Of a stretch of DNA of 64,000 nt, positions 1-11,327 are shown piece by piece. The DNA comes from Ryuthela nishihirai (taxonomy: Eukaryota; Arthropoda; Arachnida; Araneae; Heptathelidae), in NCBI GenBank assembly GCA_038380435.1, contig JAWZYU010000729.1, forward strand, positions 1-64,000, given 5' to 3'. Numbering within the stretch: the stretch's first letter is position 1; the number at the start of each line of letters is the position of its first letter. The notes beneath the pieces are model-generated. The model saw only the letters and a list, made by a program, of their open reading frames with translations, made no database searches and had not been told where the DNA came from. Made by a program: the position numbers and the translations under genes.

Positions 1-403
1 AACGCCTCAGACAAAACAAGCCCACCAAAACGCCCCAGGACTCCAACACGTGCACCAAAACGCCCCAGAACCCCAACACGCCCAACAAAACTCCCCAGAC
101 CCAAACACGCTCACCGAAACGCCCCCAGACCCAAACACACCCACCAAAACGCCCCAGTCCCAAACACGCCCAACAAAATATTCCCCCACACCAGCCTACC
201 AAAACGCCACCAGACCCAAACATGGCCACCAAAAAGGCCCCAGGATCCGAACATGCCGACCAAAACGCCCCAGAACCAAACAAGCCCACCAAAATGCCCG
301 ACTCCAACACGCGCACCGAAACACCTCGTCATAAAAACGCCCACCAAAACGCCCCAGGGCCCAACACGCCCAACAAAACACCCCAGACCCAAACACGCTC
401 ACT

Positions 404-433
404 GAAACGCCCCCAGACCCAAACACGCCCACC
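404..433 (+). repeat. Basic monomer, near-consensus example (m15)
   Basis: This 30-bp monomer is close to the array consensus. It has two related halves: an A-tract followed by CGCCCCCAGACC, then CAAACACGCCCACC. The shared layout (A-run, CG, C-run) suggests the monomer grew from a half-unit of about 14-15 bp. Across one M unit the 26 monomers run 28,30,30,29,30,29,26,30,31,29,27,28,29,29,30,30,26,29,31,30,30,27,31,29,30,31 bp, summing to exactly 759. The shortest (26 bp) are m7 and m17, which share the CCCCC(A)C/GATC-type motif and lack the second A/C half. Confidence 0.9.
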
Positions 434-463
434 AAAACGCCCCCAGTCCCAAACACGCCCAAC
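404..463 (-). other. G-run cluster on the bottom strand (m15-m16), G-quadruplex-like spacing
   Basis: Read on the bottom strand, m16 and m15 give G-runs of 3, 3, 5, 3, 3 and 5 separated by 7, 3, 9, 7 and 3 bases. Four consecutive runs of three or more G occur, but one loop is 9 bases, just over the usual limit of 7. The pattern recurs in every M and L unit and is lost in S units. The top strand is correspondingly C-rich. Structure formation is inference. Confidence 0.5.
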
Positions 464-740
464 AAAACATTCCCCCAGATCAGCCTACGAAAACGCCCCC
501 AGACACAAACATGCTCACAAAAAGTCCCTAGGACCCGAACACGCCGAGTGAAATGCCCCCAGACCCAAACAAGCCCACCAGAATGCCTGACGACTCCAAC
601 ACGCGCACCGAAATATCTCGTCATAAAAACCCCCACAAAAACGCCCCAGGACCCCAACACACCCAACAAAACACCCGAGACCCAAACACACTCACCGAAA
701 CGCCCCCAGAACCAAACATGCCGACCAAAAAGGCCTCAGG

Positions 741-757
741 ACCCGAACACGCCGAAC
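741..757 (-). other. CENP-B-box-like 17-mer in m26 (one per HOR unit)
   Basis: The bottom strand reads GTTCGGCGTGTTCGGGT. The core CENP-B box known from mammals is NTTCGNNNNANNCGGGN. Eight of the nine essential positions match; the central A is G here. The same 17-mer lies at the end of m26 in every unit, so it recurs every 524-1063 bp. A weaker relative (7 of 9) ends m19. Function is not shown: one essential base is wrong and the host lineage is unknown. Confidence 0.4.
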
Positions 758-1576
758 AAAACGCCTCAGACAAAACAAGCCCACCAAAACGCCCCAGGAC
801 TCCAACACGTGCACCAAAACGCCCCAGAACCCCAACACGCCCAACAAAACTCCCCAGACCCAAACACGCTCACCGAAACGCCCCCAGACCCAAACACACC
901 CACCAAAACGCCCCAGTCCCAAACACGCCCAACAAAATATTCCCCCACACCAGCCTACCAAAACGCCACCAGACCCAAACATGGCCACCAAAAAGGCCCC
1001 AGGATCCGAACATGCCGACCAAAACGCCCCAGAACCAAACAAGCCCACCAAAATGCCCGACTCCAACACGCGCACCGAAACACCTCGTCATAAAAACGCC
1101 CACCAAAACGCCCCAGGGCCCAACACGCCCAACAAAATACCCCAGACCCAAACACGCTCACTGAAACGCCCCCAGACCCAAACACGCCCACCAAAACGCC
1201 CCCAGTCGCAAACACGCCCAACAAAACATTCCCCCAGATCAACCTACGAAAACGCCCTCAGACACAAACATGCTCACAAAAAGTCCCTAGGACCCGAACA
1301 CGCCGAGTGAAATGCCCCCAGACACAAACATGCTCACAAAAAGTCCCTAGGACCCGAACACGCCGAGTGAAATGCCCCCAGACCCAAACAAGCCCACCAG
1401 AATGCCTGACGACTCCAACACGCGCACCGAAATATCTCGTCATAAAAACCCCCACAAAAACGCCCCAGGACCCCAACACACCCAACAAAACACCCGAGAC
1501 CCAAACACACTCACCGAAACGCCCCCAGAACCAAACATGCCGACCAAAAAGGCCTCAGGACCCGAACACGCCGAAC
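758..1576 (+). repeat. HOR unit class L, 819 bp, reference copy
   Basis: L is an M-like unit with 28 monomers and is the most common class (33 copies). It differs by a 60-bp tandem duplication in decamer B (1309-1368 here). It also carries four linked base changes: T in m14 (AAAATACCCC instead of AAAACACCCC), G in m16 (CAGTCGCAAAC), A in m17 (ATCAACC) and T in m18 (GCCCTCAG). CCTAGG therefore occurs twice. At the m21/m24 marker pair 24 copies read A/A, six read G/G and three read A/G. The six G/G copies all start left of 24.3 kb. Confidence 0.93.
1249..1368 (+). repeat. 60-bp duplication that defines class L
   Basis: Monomers m18-m19 (1249-1308) are followed by a second 29+31 bp pair (1309-1368). 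The second pair starts GAAATGCCCCCAGAC like m20, then continues ACAAACATGCTCAC like m18. The added pair is therefore an m20/m18 chimera, consistent with misaligned exchange between m20 and m18 inside their shared CCCAGAC stretch. Each half ends AACACGCCGAGT. Confidence 0.9.
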
Positions 1577-2100
1577 AAAACGCCTCAGACAAAACAAGCC
1601 CACCAAAACGCCCCAGGACTCCAACACGTGCACCAAAACGCCCCAGAACCCCAACACGCCCAACAAAACTCCCCAGACCCAAACACGCTCACCGAAACGC
1701 CCCCAGACCCAAACACACCCACCAAAACGCCCCAGTCCCAAACACGCCCAACAAAATATTCCCCCACACCAGCCTACCAAAACGCCACCAGACCCAAACA
1801 TGGCCACCAAAAAGGCCCCAGGATCCGAACATGCCGACCAAAACGCCCCAGAACCAAACAAGCCCACCAAAATGCCCGACTCCAACACGCGCACCGAAAC
1901 ACCTCGTCATAAAAACGCCCACCAAAACGCCCCAGGGCCCAACACGCCCAACAAAACACCCCAGACCCAAACACGCTCACTGAAACGCCCCAGACCCCAA
2001 CACACCCAACAAAACACCCGAGACCCAAACACGCTCACCGAAACGCCCCCAGAACCAAACATGCCGACCAAAAAGGCCTCAGGACCCGAACACGCCGAAC
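1577..2100 (+). repeat. HOR unit class S, 524 bp, reference copy
   Basis: S has 18 monomers and occurs 22 times. It matches M from m1 to m14, then passes through a chimeric monomer straight to m24-m26, a net loss of 235 bp. It has no CCTAGG. Every S copy shows the same junction, C in m14, and G in m24 (CACGCTCACC, where M and L read CACACTCACC). A single origin followed by spread through the array is the simplest explanation. Confidence 0.93.
1982..2010 (+). repeat. Chimeric monomer at the class S deletion junction
   Basis: This 29-bp monomer starts GAAACGCC like m15 and ends ACCCCAACACACCCAAC like m23. It marks the recombination point that removed m15-m22. The same junction is present in every S unit seen. 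Confidence 0.88.
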
Positions 2101-4055
2101 AAAACGCCTCAGACAAAACAAGCCCACCAAAACGCCCCAGGACTCCAACACGTGCACCAAAACGCCCCAGAACCCCAACACGCCCAACAAAACTCCCCAG
2201 ACCCAAACACGCTCACCGAAACGCCCCCAGACCCAAACACACCCACCAAAACGCCCCAGTCCCAAACACGCCCAACAAAATATTCCCCCACACCAGCCTA
2301 CCAAAACGCCACCAGACCCAAACATGGCCACCAAAAAGGCCCCAGGATCCGAACATGCCGACCAAAACGCCCCAGAACCAAACAAGCCCACCAAAATGCC
2401 CGACTCCAACACGCGCACCGAAACACCTCGTCATAAAAACGCCCACCAAAACGCCCCAGGGCCCAACACGCCCAACAAAACACCCCAGACCCAAACACGC
2501 TCACTGAAACGCCCCAGACCCCAACACACCCAACAAAACACCCGAGACCCAAACACGCTCACCGAAACGCCCCCAGAACCAAACATGCCGACCAAAAAGG
2601 CCTCAGGACCCGAACACGCCGAACAAAACGCCTCAGACAAAACAAGCCCACCAAAACGCCCCAGGACTCCAACACGTGCACCAAAACGCCCCAGAACCCC
2701 AACACGCCCAACAAAACTCCCCAGACCCAAACACGCTCACCGAAACGCCCCCAGACCCAAACACACCCACCAAAACGCCCCAGTCCGAAACACGCCCAAC
2801 AAAATATTCCCCCACACCAGCCTACCAAAACGCCACCAGACCCAAACATGGCCACCAAAAAGGCCCCAGGATCCGAACATGCCGACCAAAACGCCCCAGA
2901 ACCAAACAAGCCCACCAAAATGCCCGACTCCAACACGCGCACCGAAACACCTCGTCATAAAAACGCCCACCAAAACGCCCCAGGGCCCAACACGCCCAAC
3001 AAAACACCCCAGACCCAAACACGCTCACTGAAACGCCCCAGACCCCAACACACCCAACAAAACACCCGAGACCCAAACACGCTCACCGAAACGCCCCCAG
3101 AACCAAACATGCCGACCAAAAAGGCCTCAGGACCCGAACACGCCGAACAAAACGCCTCAGACAAAACAAGCCCACCAAAACGCCCCAGGACTCCAACACG
3201 TGCACCAAAACGCCCCAGAACCCCAACACGCCCAACAAAACTCCCCAGACCCAAACACGCTCACCGAAACGCCCCCAGACCCAAACACACCCACCAAAAC
3301 GCCCCAGTCCGAAACACGCCCAACAAAATATTCCCCCACACCAGCCTACCAAAACGCCACCAGACCCAAACATGGCCACCAAAAAGGCCCCAGGATCCGA
3401 ACATGCCGACCAAAACGCCCCAGAACCAAACAAGCCCACCAAAATGCCCGACTCCAACACGCGCACCGAAACACCTCGTCATAAAAACGCCCACCAAAAC
3501 GCCCCAGGGCCCAACACGCCCAACAAAATACCCCAGACCCAAACACGCTCACTGAAACGCCCCCAGACCCAAACACGCCCACCAAAACGCCCCCAGTCGC
3601 AAACACGCCCAACAAAACATTCCCCCAGATCAACCTACGAAAACGCCCTCAGACACAAACATGCTCACAAAAAGTCCCTAGGACCCGAACACGCCGAGTG
3701 AAATGCCCCCAGACACAAACATGCTCACAAAAAGTCCCTAGGACCCGAACACGCCGAGTGAAATGCCCCCAGACCCAAACAAGCCCACCAGAATGCCTGA
3801 CGACTCCAACACGCGCACCGAAATATCTCGTCATAAAAACCCCCACAAAAACGCCCCAGGACCCCAACACACCCAACAAAACACCCGAGACCCAAACACA
3901 CTCACCGAAACGCCCCCAGAACCAAACATGCCGACCAAAAAGGCCTCAGGACCCGAACACGCCGAACAAAACGCCTCAGACAAAACAAGCCCACCAAAAC
4001 GCCCCAGGACTCCAACACGTGCACCAAAACGCCCCAGAACCCCAACACGCCCAAC

Positions 4056-4343
4056 AAAACTCCCCAGACCCAAACACGCTCACCGAAACGCCCCCAGACC
4101 CAAACACACCCACCAAAACGCCCCAGTCCCAAACACGCCCAACAAAATATTCCCCCACACCAGCCTACCAAAACGCCACCAGACCCAAACATGGCCACCA
4201 AAAAGGCCCCAGGATCCGAACATGCCGACCAAAACGCCCCAGAACCAAACAAGCCCACCAAAATGCCCGACTCCAACACGCGCACCGAAACACCTCGTCA
4301 TAAAAACGCCCACCAAAACGCCCCAGGGCCCAACACGCCCAAC
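4056..4343 (+). repeat. Decamer A (m4-m13), 288 bp, example
   Basis: This ten-monomer block carries the AATATTCCCCC monomer (m7), the GGATCC monomer (m9), the CAAGCCC monomer (m10), the short GCCCGACTCC monomer (m11) and the CTCGTCATAAAAAC monomer (m12). Each monomer has a counterpart ten places later in decamer B (m4/m14, m7/m17, m8/m18, m9/m19, m10/m20, m11/m21, m12/m22, m13/m23). Counterparts resemble each other more than they resemble neighbouring monomers, the usual sign of an older multimer that was itself duplicated. Confidence 0.87.
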
Positions 4344-4636
4344 AAAACACCCCAGACCCAAACACGCTCACTGAAACGCCCCCAGACCCAAACACGCCCA
4401 CCAAAACGCCCCCAGTCCCAAACACGCCCAACAAAACATTCCCCCAGATCAGCCTACGAAAACGCCCCCAGACACAAACATGCTCACAAAAAGTCCCTAG
4501 GACCCGAACACGCCGAGTGAAATGCCCCCAGACCCAAACAAGCCCACCAGAATGCCTGACGACTCCAACACGCGCACCGAAATATCTCGTCATAAAAACC
4601 CCCACAAAAACGCCCCAGGACCCCAACACACCCAAC
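4344..4636 (+). repeat. Decamer B (m14-m23), 293 bp, example
   Basis: Decamer B repeats the order of decamer A with diverged monomers: CATTCCCCCAGATC (m17), CCTAGGACC (m19), GCCTGACGACTCC (m21) and a second CTCGTCATAAAAAC (m22). Nearly all length variation in the array falls here. S units lack m15-m22, L units duplicate m18-m19, and XL units gain a further decamer just before it. That makes B the main site of unequal exchange in the array. Confidence 0.86.
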
Positions 4637-4814
4637 AAAACACCCGAGACCCAAACACACTCACCGAAACGCCCCCAGAACCAAACATGCCGACCAAAAA
4701 GGCCTCAGGACCCGAACACGCCGAACAAAACGCCTCAGACAAAACAAGCCCACCAAAACGCCCCAGGACTCCAACACGTGCACCAAAACGCCCCAGAACC
4801 CCAACACGCCCAAC
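4637..4814 (+). repeat. Decayed decamer C (m24-m26 plus m1-m3), 178 bp, example
   Basis: These six monomers align to positions 1, 5, 6, 7, 8 and 10 of the decamer. m24 pairs with m14, m25 with m18, m26 with m19, m1 with m20, m2 with m21 and m3 with m23. Counterparts of m15-m17 and m22 are absent. The simplest reading is a third decamer that lost about four monomers before the 759-bp unit was amplified. That history is inference; the alignment itself is visible. Confidence 0.75.
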
Positions 4815-5485
4815 AAAACTCCCCAGACCCAAACACGCTCACCGAAACGCCCCCAGACCCAAACACACCCACCAAAACGCCCCAGTCCCAAACACGCCCA
4901 ACAAAATATTCCCCCACACCAGCCTACCAAAACGCCACCAGACCCAAACATGGCCACCAAAAAGGCCCCAGGATCCGAACATGCCGACCAAAACGCCCCA
5001 GAACCAAACAAGCCCACCAAAATGCCCGACTCCAACACGCGCACCGAAACACCTCGTCATAAAAACGCCCACCAAAACGCCCCAGGGCCCAACACGCCCA
5101 ACAAAACACCCCAGACCCAAACACGCTCACTGAAACGCCCCCAGACCCAAACACGCCCACCAAAACGCCCCCAGTCCCAAACACGCCCAACAAAACATTC
5201 CCCCAGATCAGCCTACGAAAACGCCCCCAGACACAAACATGCTCACAAAAAGTCCCTAGGACCCGAACACGCCGAGTGAAATGCCCCCAGACCCAAACAA
5301 GCCCACCAGAATGCCTGACGACTCCAACACGCGCACCGAAATATCTCGTCATAAAAACCCCCACAAAAACGCCCCAGGACCCCAACACACCCAACAAAAC
5401 ACCCGAGACCCAAACACACTCACCGAAACGCCCCCAGAACCAAACATGCCGACCAAAAAGGCCTCAGGACCCGAACACGCCGAAC

Positions 5486-8400
5486 AAAACGCCTCAGACA
5501 AAACAAGCCCACCAAAACGCCCCAGGACTCCAACACGTGCACCAAAACGCCCCAGAACCCCAACACGCCCAACAAAACTCCCCAGACCCAAACACGCTCA
5601 CCGAAACGCCCCCAGACCCAAACACACCCACCAAAACGCCCCAGTCCCAAACACGCCCAACAAAATATTCCCCCACACCAGCCTACCAAAACGCCACCAG
5701 ACCCAAACATGGCCACCAAAAAGGCCCCAGGATCCGAACATGCCGACCAAAACGCCCCAGAACCAAACAAGCCCACCAAAATGCCCGACTCCAACACGCG
5801 CACCGAAACACCTCGTCATAAAAACGCCCACCAAAACGCCCCAGGGCCCAACACGCCCAACAAAACACCCCAGACCCAAACACGCTCACTGAAACGCCCC
5901 AGACCCCAACACACCCAACAAAACACCCGAGACCCAAACACGCTCACCGAAACGCCCCCAGAACCAAACATGCCGACCAAAAAGGCCTCAGGACCCGAAC
6001 ACGCCGAACAAAACGCCTCAGACAAAACAAGCCCACCAAAACGCCCCAGGACTCCAACACGTGCACCAAAACGCCCCAGAACCCCAACACGCCCAACAAA
6101 ACTCCCCAGACCCAAACACGCTCACCGAAACGCCCCCAGACCCAAACACACCCACCAAAACGCCCCAGTCCGAAACACGCCCAACAAAATATTCCCCCAC
6201 ACCAGCCTACCAAAACGCCACCAGACCCAAACATGGCCACCAAAAAGGCCCCAGGATCCGAACATGCCGACCAAAACGCCCCAGAACCAAACAAGCCCAC
6301 CAAAATGCCCGACTCCAACACGCGCACCGAAACACCTCGTCATAAAAACGCCCACCAAAACGCCCCAGGGCCCAACACGCCCAACAAAATACCCCAGACC
6401 CAAACACGCTCACTGAAACGCCCCCAGACCCAAACACGCCCACCAAAACGCCCCCAGTCGCAAACACGCCCAACAAAACATTCCCCCAGATCAACCTACG
6501 AAAACGCCCTCAGACACAAACATGCTCACAAAAAGTCCCTAGGACCCGAACACGCCGAGTGAAATGCCCCCAGACACAAACATGCTCACAAAAAGTCCCT
6601 AGGACCCGAACACGCCGAGTGAAATGCCCCCAGACCCAAACAAGCCCACCAGAATGCCTGACGACTCCAACACGCGCACCGAAATATCTCGTCATAAAAA
6701 CCCCCACAAAAACGCCCCAGGACCCCAACACACCCAACAAAACACCCGAGACCCAAACACACTCACCGAAACGCCCCCAGAACCAAACATGCCGACCAAA
6801 AAGGCCTCAGGACCCGAACACGCCGAACAAAACGCCTCAGACAAAACAAGCCCACCAAAACGCCCCAGGACTCCAACACGTGCACCAAAACGCCCCAGAA
6901 CCCCAACACGCCCAACAAAACTCCCCAGACCCAAACACGCTCACCGAAACGCCCCCAGACCCAAACACACCCACCAAAACGCCCCAGTCCGAAACACGCC
7001 CAACAAAATATTCCCCCACACCAGCCTACCAAAACGCCACCAGACCCAAACATGGCCACCAAAAAGGCCCCAGGATCCGAACATGCCGACCAAAACGCCC
7101 CAGAACCAAACAAGCCCACCAAAATGCCCGACTCCAACACGCGCACCGAAACACCTCGTCATAAAAACGCCCACCAAAACGCCCCAGGGCCCAACACGCC
7201 CAACAAAATACCCCAGACCCAAACACGCTCACTGAAACGCCCCCAGACCCAAACACGCCCACCAAAACGCCCCCAGTCGCAAACACGCCCAACAAAACAT
7301 TCCCCCAGATCAACCTACGAAAACGCCCTCAGACACAAACATGCTCACAAAAAGTCCCTAGGACCCGAACACGCCGAGTGAAATGCCCCCAGACACAAAC
7401 ATGCTCACAAAAAGTCCCTAGGACCCGAACACGCCGAGTGAAATGCCCCCAGACCCAAACAAGCCCACCAGAATGCCTGACGACTCCAACACGCGCACCG
7501 AAATATCTCGTCATAAAAACCCCCACAAAAACGCCCCAGGACCCCAACACACCCAACAAAACACCCGAGACCCAAACACACTCACCGAAACGCCCCCAGA
7601 ACCAAACATGCCGACCAAAAAGGCCTCAGGACCCGAACACGCCGAACAAAACGCCTCAGACAAAACAAGCCCACCAAAACGCCCCAGGACTCCAACACGT
7701 GCACCAAAACGCCCCAGAACCCCAACACGCCCAACAAAACTCCCCAGACCCAAACACGCTCACCGAAACGCCCCCAGACCCAAACACACCCACCAAAACG
7801 CCCCAGTCCCAAACACGCCCAACAAAATATTCCCCCACACCAGCCTACCAAAACGCCACCAGACCCAAACATGGCCACCAAAAAGGCCCCAGGATCCGAA
7901 CATGCCGACCAAAACGCCCCAGAACCAAACAAGCCCACCAAAATGCCCGACTCCAACACGCGCACCGAAACACCTCGTCATAAAAACGCCCACCAAAACG
8001 CCCCAGGGCCCAACACGCCCAACAAAACACCCCAGACCCAAACACGCTCACTGAAACGCCCCCAGACCCAAACACGCCCACCAAAACGCCCCCAGTCCCA
8101 AACACGCCCAACAAAACATTCCCCCAGATCAGCCTACGAAAACGCCCCCAGACACAAACATGCTCACAAAAAGTCCCTAGGACCCGAACACGCCGAGTGA
8201 AATGCCCCCAGACCCAAACAAGCCCACCAGAATGCCTGACGACTCCAACACGCGCACCGAAATATCTCGTCATAAAAACCCCCACAAAAACGCCCCAGGA
8301 CCCCAACACACCCAACAAAACACCCGAGACCCAAACACACTCACCGAAACGCCCCCAGAACCAAACATGCCGACCAAAAAGGCCTCAGGACCCGAACACG

Positions 8401-11327
8401 CCGAACAAAACGCCTCAGACAAAACAAGCCCACCAAAACGCCCCAGGACTCCAACACGTGCACCAAAACGCCCCAGAACCCCAACACGCCCAACAAAACT
8501 CCCCAGACCCAAACACGCTCACCGAAACGCCCCCAGACCCAAACACACCCACCAAAACGCCCCAGTCCCAAACACGCCCAACAAAATATTCCCCCACACC
8601 AGCCTACCAAAACGCCACCAGACCCAAACATGGCCACCAAAAAGGCCCCAGGATCCGAACATGCCGACCAAAACGCCCCAGAACCAAACAAGCCCACCAA
8701 AATGCCCGACTCCAACACGCGCACCGAAACACCTCGTCATAAAAACGCCCACCAAAACGCCCCAGGGCCCAACACGCCCAACAAAACACCCCAGACCCAA
8801 ACACGCTCACTGAAACGCCCCAGACCCCAACACACCCAACAAAACACCCGAGACCCAAACACGCTCACCGAAACGCCCCCAGAACCAAACATGCCGACCA
8901 AAAAGGCCTCAGGACCCGAACACGCCGAACAAAACGCCTCAGACAAAACAAGCCCACCAAAACGCCCCAGGACTCCAACACGTGCACCAAAACGCCCCAG
9001 AACCCCAACACGCCCAACAAAACTCCCCAGACCCAAACACGCTCACCGAAACGCCCCCAGACCCAAACACACCCACCAAAACGCCCCAGTCCCAAACACG
9101 CCCAACAAAATATTCCCCCACACCAGCCTACCAAAACGCCACCAGACCCAAACATGGCCACCAAAAAGGCCCCAGGATCCGAACATGCCGACCAAAACGC
9201 CCCAGAACCAAACAAGCCCACCAAAATGCCCGACTCCAACACGCGCACCGAAACACCTCGTCATAAAAACGCCCACCAAAACGCCCCAGGGCCCAACACG
9301 CCCAACAAAACACCCCAGACCCAAACACGCTCACTGAAACGCCCCCAGACCCAAACACGCCCACCAAAACGCCCCCAGTCCCAAACACGCCCAACAAAAC
9401 ATTCCCCCAGATCAGCCTACGAAAACGCCCCCAGACACAAACATGCTCACAAAAAGTCCCTAGGACCCGAACACGCCGAGTGAAATGCCCCCAGACCCAA
9501 ACAAGCCCACCAGAATGCCTGACGACTCCAACACGCGCACCGAAATATCTCGTCATAAAAACCCCCACAAAAACGCCCCAGGACCCCAACACACCCAACA
9601 AAACACCCGAGACCCAAACACACTCACCGAAACGCCCCCAGAACCAAACATGCCGACCAAAAAGGCCTCAGGACCCGAACACGCCGAACAAAACGCCTCA
9701 GACAAAACAAGCCCACCAAAACGCCCCAGGACTCCAACACGTGCACCAAAACGCCCCAGAACCCCAACACGCCCAACAAAACTCCCCAGACCCAAACACG
9801 CTCACCGAAACGCCCCCAGACCCAAACACACCCACCAAAACGCCCCAGTCCGAAACACGCCCAACAAAATATTCCCCCACACCAGCCTACCAAAACGCCA
9901 CCAGACCCAAACATGGCCACCAAAAAGGCCCCAGGATCCGAACATGCCGACCAAAACGCCCCAGAACCAAACAAGCCCACCAAAATGCCCGACTCCAACA
10001 CGCGCACCGAAACACCTCGTCATAAAAACGCCCACCAAAACGCCCCAGGGCCCAACACGCCCAACAAAATACCCCAGACCCAAACACGCTCACTGAAACG
10101 CCCCCAGACCCAAACACGCCCACCAAAACGCCCCCAGTCGCAAACACGCCCAACAAAACATTCCCCCAGATCAACCTACGAAAACGCCCTCAGACACAAA
10201 CATGCTCACTAAAAGTCCCTAGGACCCGAACACGCCGAGTGAAATGCCCCCAGACACAAACATGCTCACAAAAAGTCCCTAGGACCCGAACACGCCGAGT
10301 GAAATGCCCCCAGACCCAAACAAGCCCACCAAAATGCCTGACGACTCCAACACGCGCACCGAAATATCTCGTCATAAAAACCCCCACAAAAACGCCCCAG
10401 GACCCCAACACACCCAACAAAACACCCGAAACCCAAACACACTCACCGAAACGCCCCCAGAACCAAACATGCCGACCAAAAAGGCCTCAGGACCCGAACA
10501 CGCCGAACAAAACGCCTCAGACAAAACAAGCCCACCAAAACGCCCCAGGACTCCAACACGTGCACCAAAACGCCCCAGAACCCCAACACGCCCAACAAAA
10601 CTCCCCAGACCCAAACACGCTCACCGAAACGCCCCCAGACCCAAACACACCCACCAAAACGCCCCAGTCCGAAACACGCCCAACAAAATATTCCCCCACA
10701 CCAGCCTACCAAAACGCCACCAGACCCAAACATGGCCACCAAAAAGGCCCCAGGATCCGAACATGCCGACCAAAACGCCCCAGAACCAAACAAGCCCACC
10801 AAAATGCCCGACTCCAACACGCGCACCGAAACACCTCGTCATAAAAACGCCCACCAAAACGCCCCAGGGCCCAACACGCCCAACAAAATACCCCAGACCC
10901 AAACACGCTCACTGAAACGCCCCCAGACCCAAACACGCCCACCAAAACGCCCCCAGTCGCAAACACGCCCAACAAAACATTCCCCCAGATCAACCTACGA
11001 AAACGCCCCCAGACACAAACATGCTCACAAAAAGTCCCTAGGACCCGAACACGCCGAGTGAAATGCCCCCAGACACAAACATGCTCACAAAAAGTCCCTA
11101 GGACCCGAACACGCCGAGTGAAATGCCCCCAGACCCAAACAAGCCCACCAAAATGCCTGACGACTCCAACACGCGCACCGAAATATCTCGTCATAAAAAC
11201 CCCCACAAAAACGCCCCAGGACCCCAACACACCCAACAAAACACCCGAAACCCAAACACACTCACCGAAACGCCCCCAGAACCAAACATGCCGACCAAAA
11301 AGGCCTCAGGACCCGAACACGCCGAAC
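5486..11327 (+). repeat. HOR tiling 2: S L L M S M L L
   Basis: Unit starts: S 5486, L 6010, L 6829, M 7648, S 8407, M 8931, L 9690, L 10509. A private A-to-T change lies at 10210. The L at 10509 is a recombinant: it has the L-type markers in m14, m16 and m17 and the 60-bp duplication, but the M-type C at 11009 in m18. Confidence 0.92.
10210..10210 (+). other. Private single-base change in class L (A to T)
   Basis: The run normally reads GCTCACAAAAAGTCC; here it reads GCTCACTAAAAGTCC, in m18/m19 of the L unit at 9690. I saw it in no other unit. Confidence 0.8.

Larger units (their letters stand above)
3968..4726 (+). repeat. HOR unit class M, 759 bp, reference copy
   Basis: M has 26 monomers and occurs 28 times. 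In order it holds m1-m3 (end of decayed decamer C), m4-m13 (decamer A), m14-m23 (decamer B) and m24-m26 (start of decamer C). Diagnostic motifs, one each: CACGTG in m2, AATATT in m7, TGGCCA in m8, GGATCC in m9, GGGCCC in m13, CCTAGG in m19 and AGGCCT in m26. In M the marker sites usually read CAGTCCC in m16, ATCAGCC in m17 and GAATGCC in m21. 25 of 28 copies carry G at both the m21 and m24 marker sites. Confidence 0.93.
1..5485 (+). repeat. HOR tiling 1: M L S S S L M M
   Basis: Unit starts: M before 1 (its first two bases lie outside the window), L 758, S 1577, S 2101, S 2625, L 3149, M 3968, M 4727. It holds the only run of three consecutive S units (1577-3148). The third S and the following L carry G in m6 (CAGTCCGAAAC); the first two S units carry C. 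Confidence 0.92.

Noticed and set aside
47..52. E-box CACGTG in m2, and other six-base palindromes (GGATCC, CCTAGG, GGGCCC, AGGCCT, AATATT, TGGCCA), as regulatory sites
   Set aside because: Each is fixed in one monomer and repeated with the unit, with no promoter context. They are useful only as landmarks for unit class.
594..640. TGACG and CGTCAT motifs in m21-m22 as CRE-like transcription factor sites
   Set aside because: Only half-sites, in monomers whose sisters have lost them; no supporting promoter elements.
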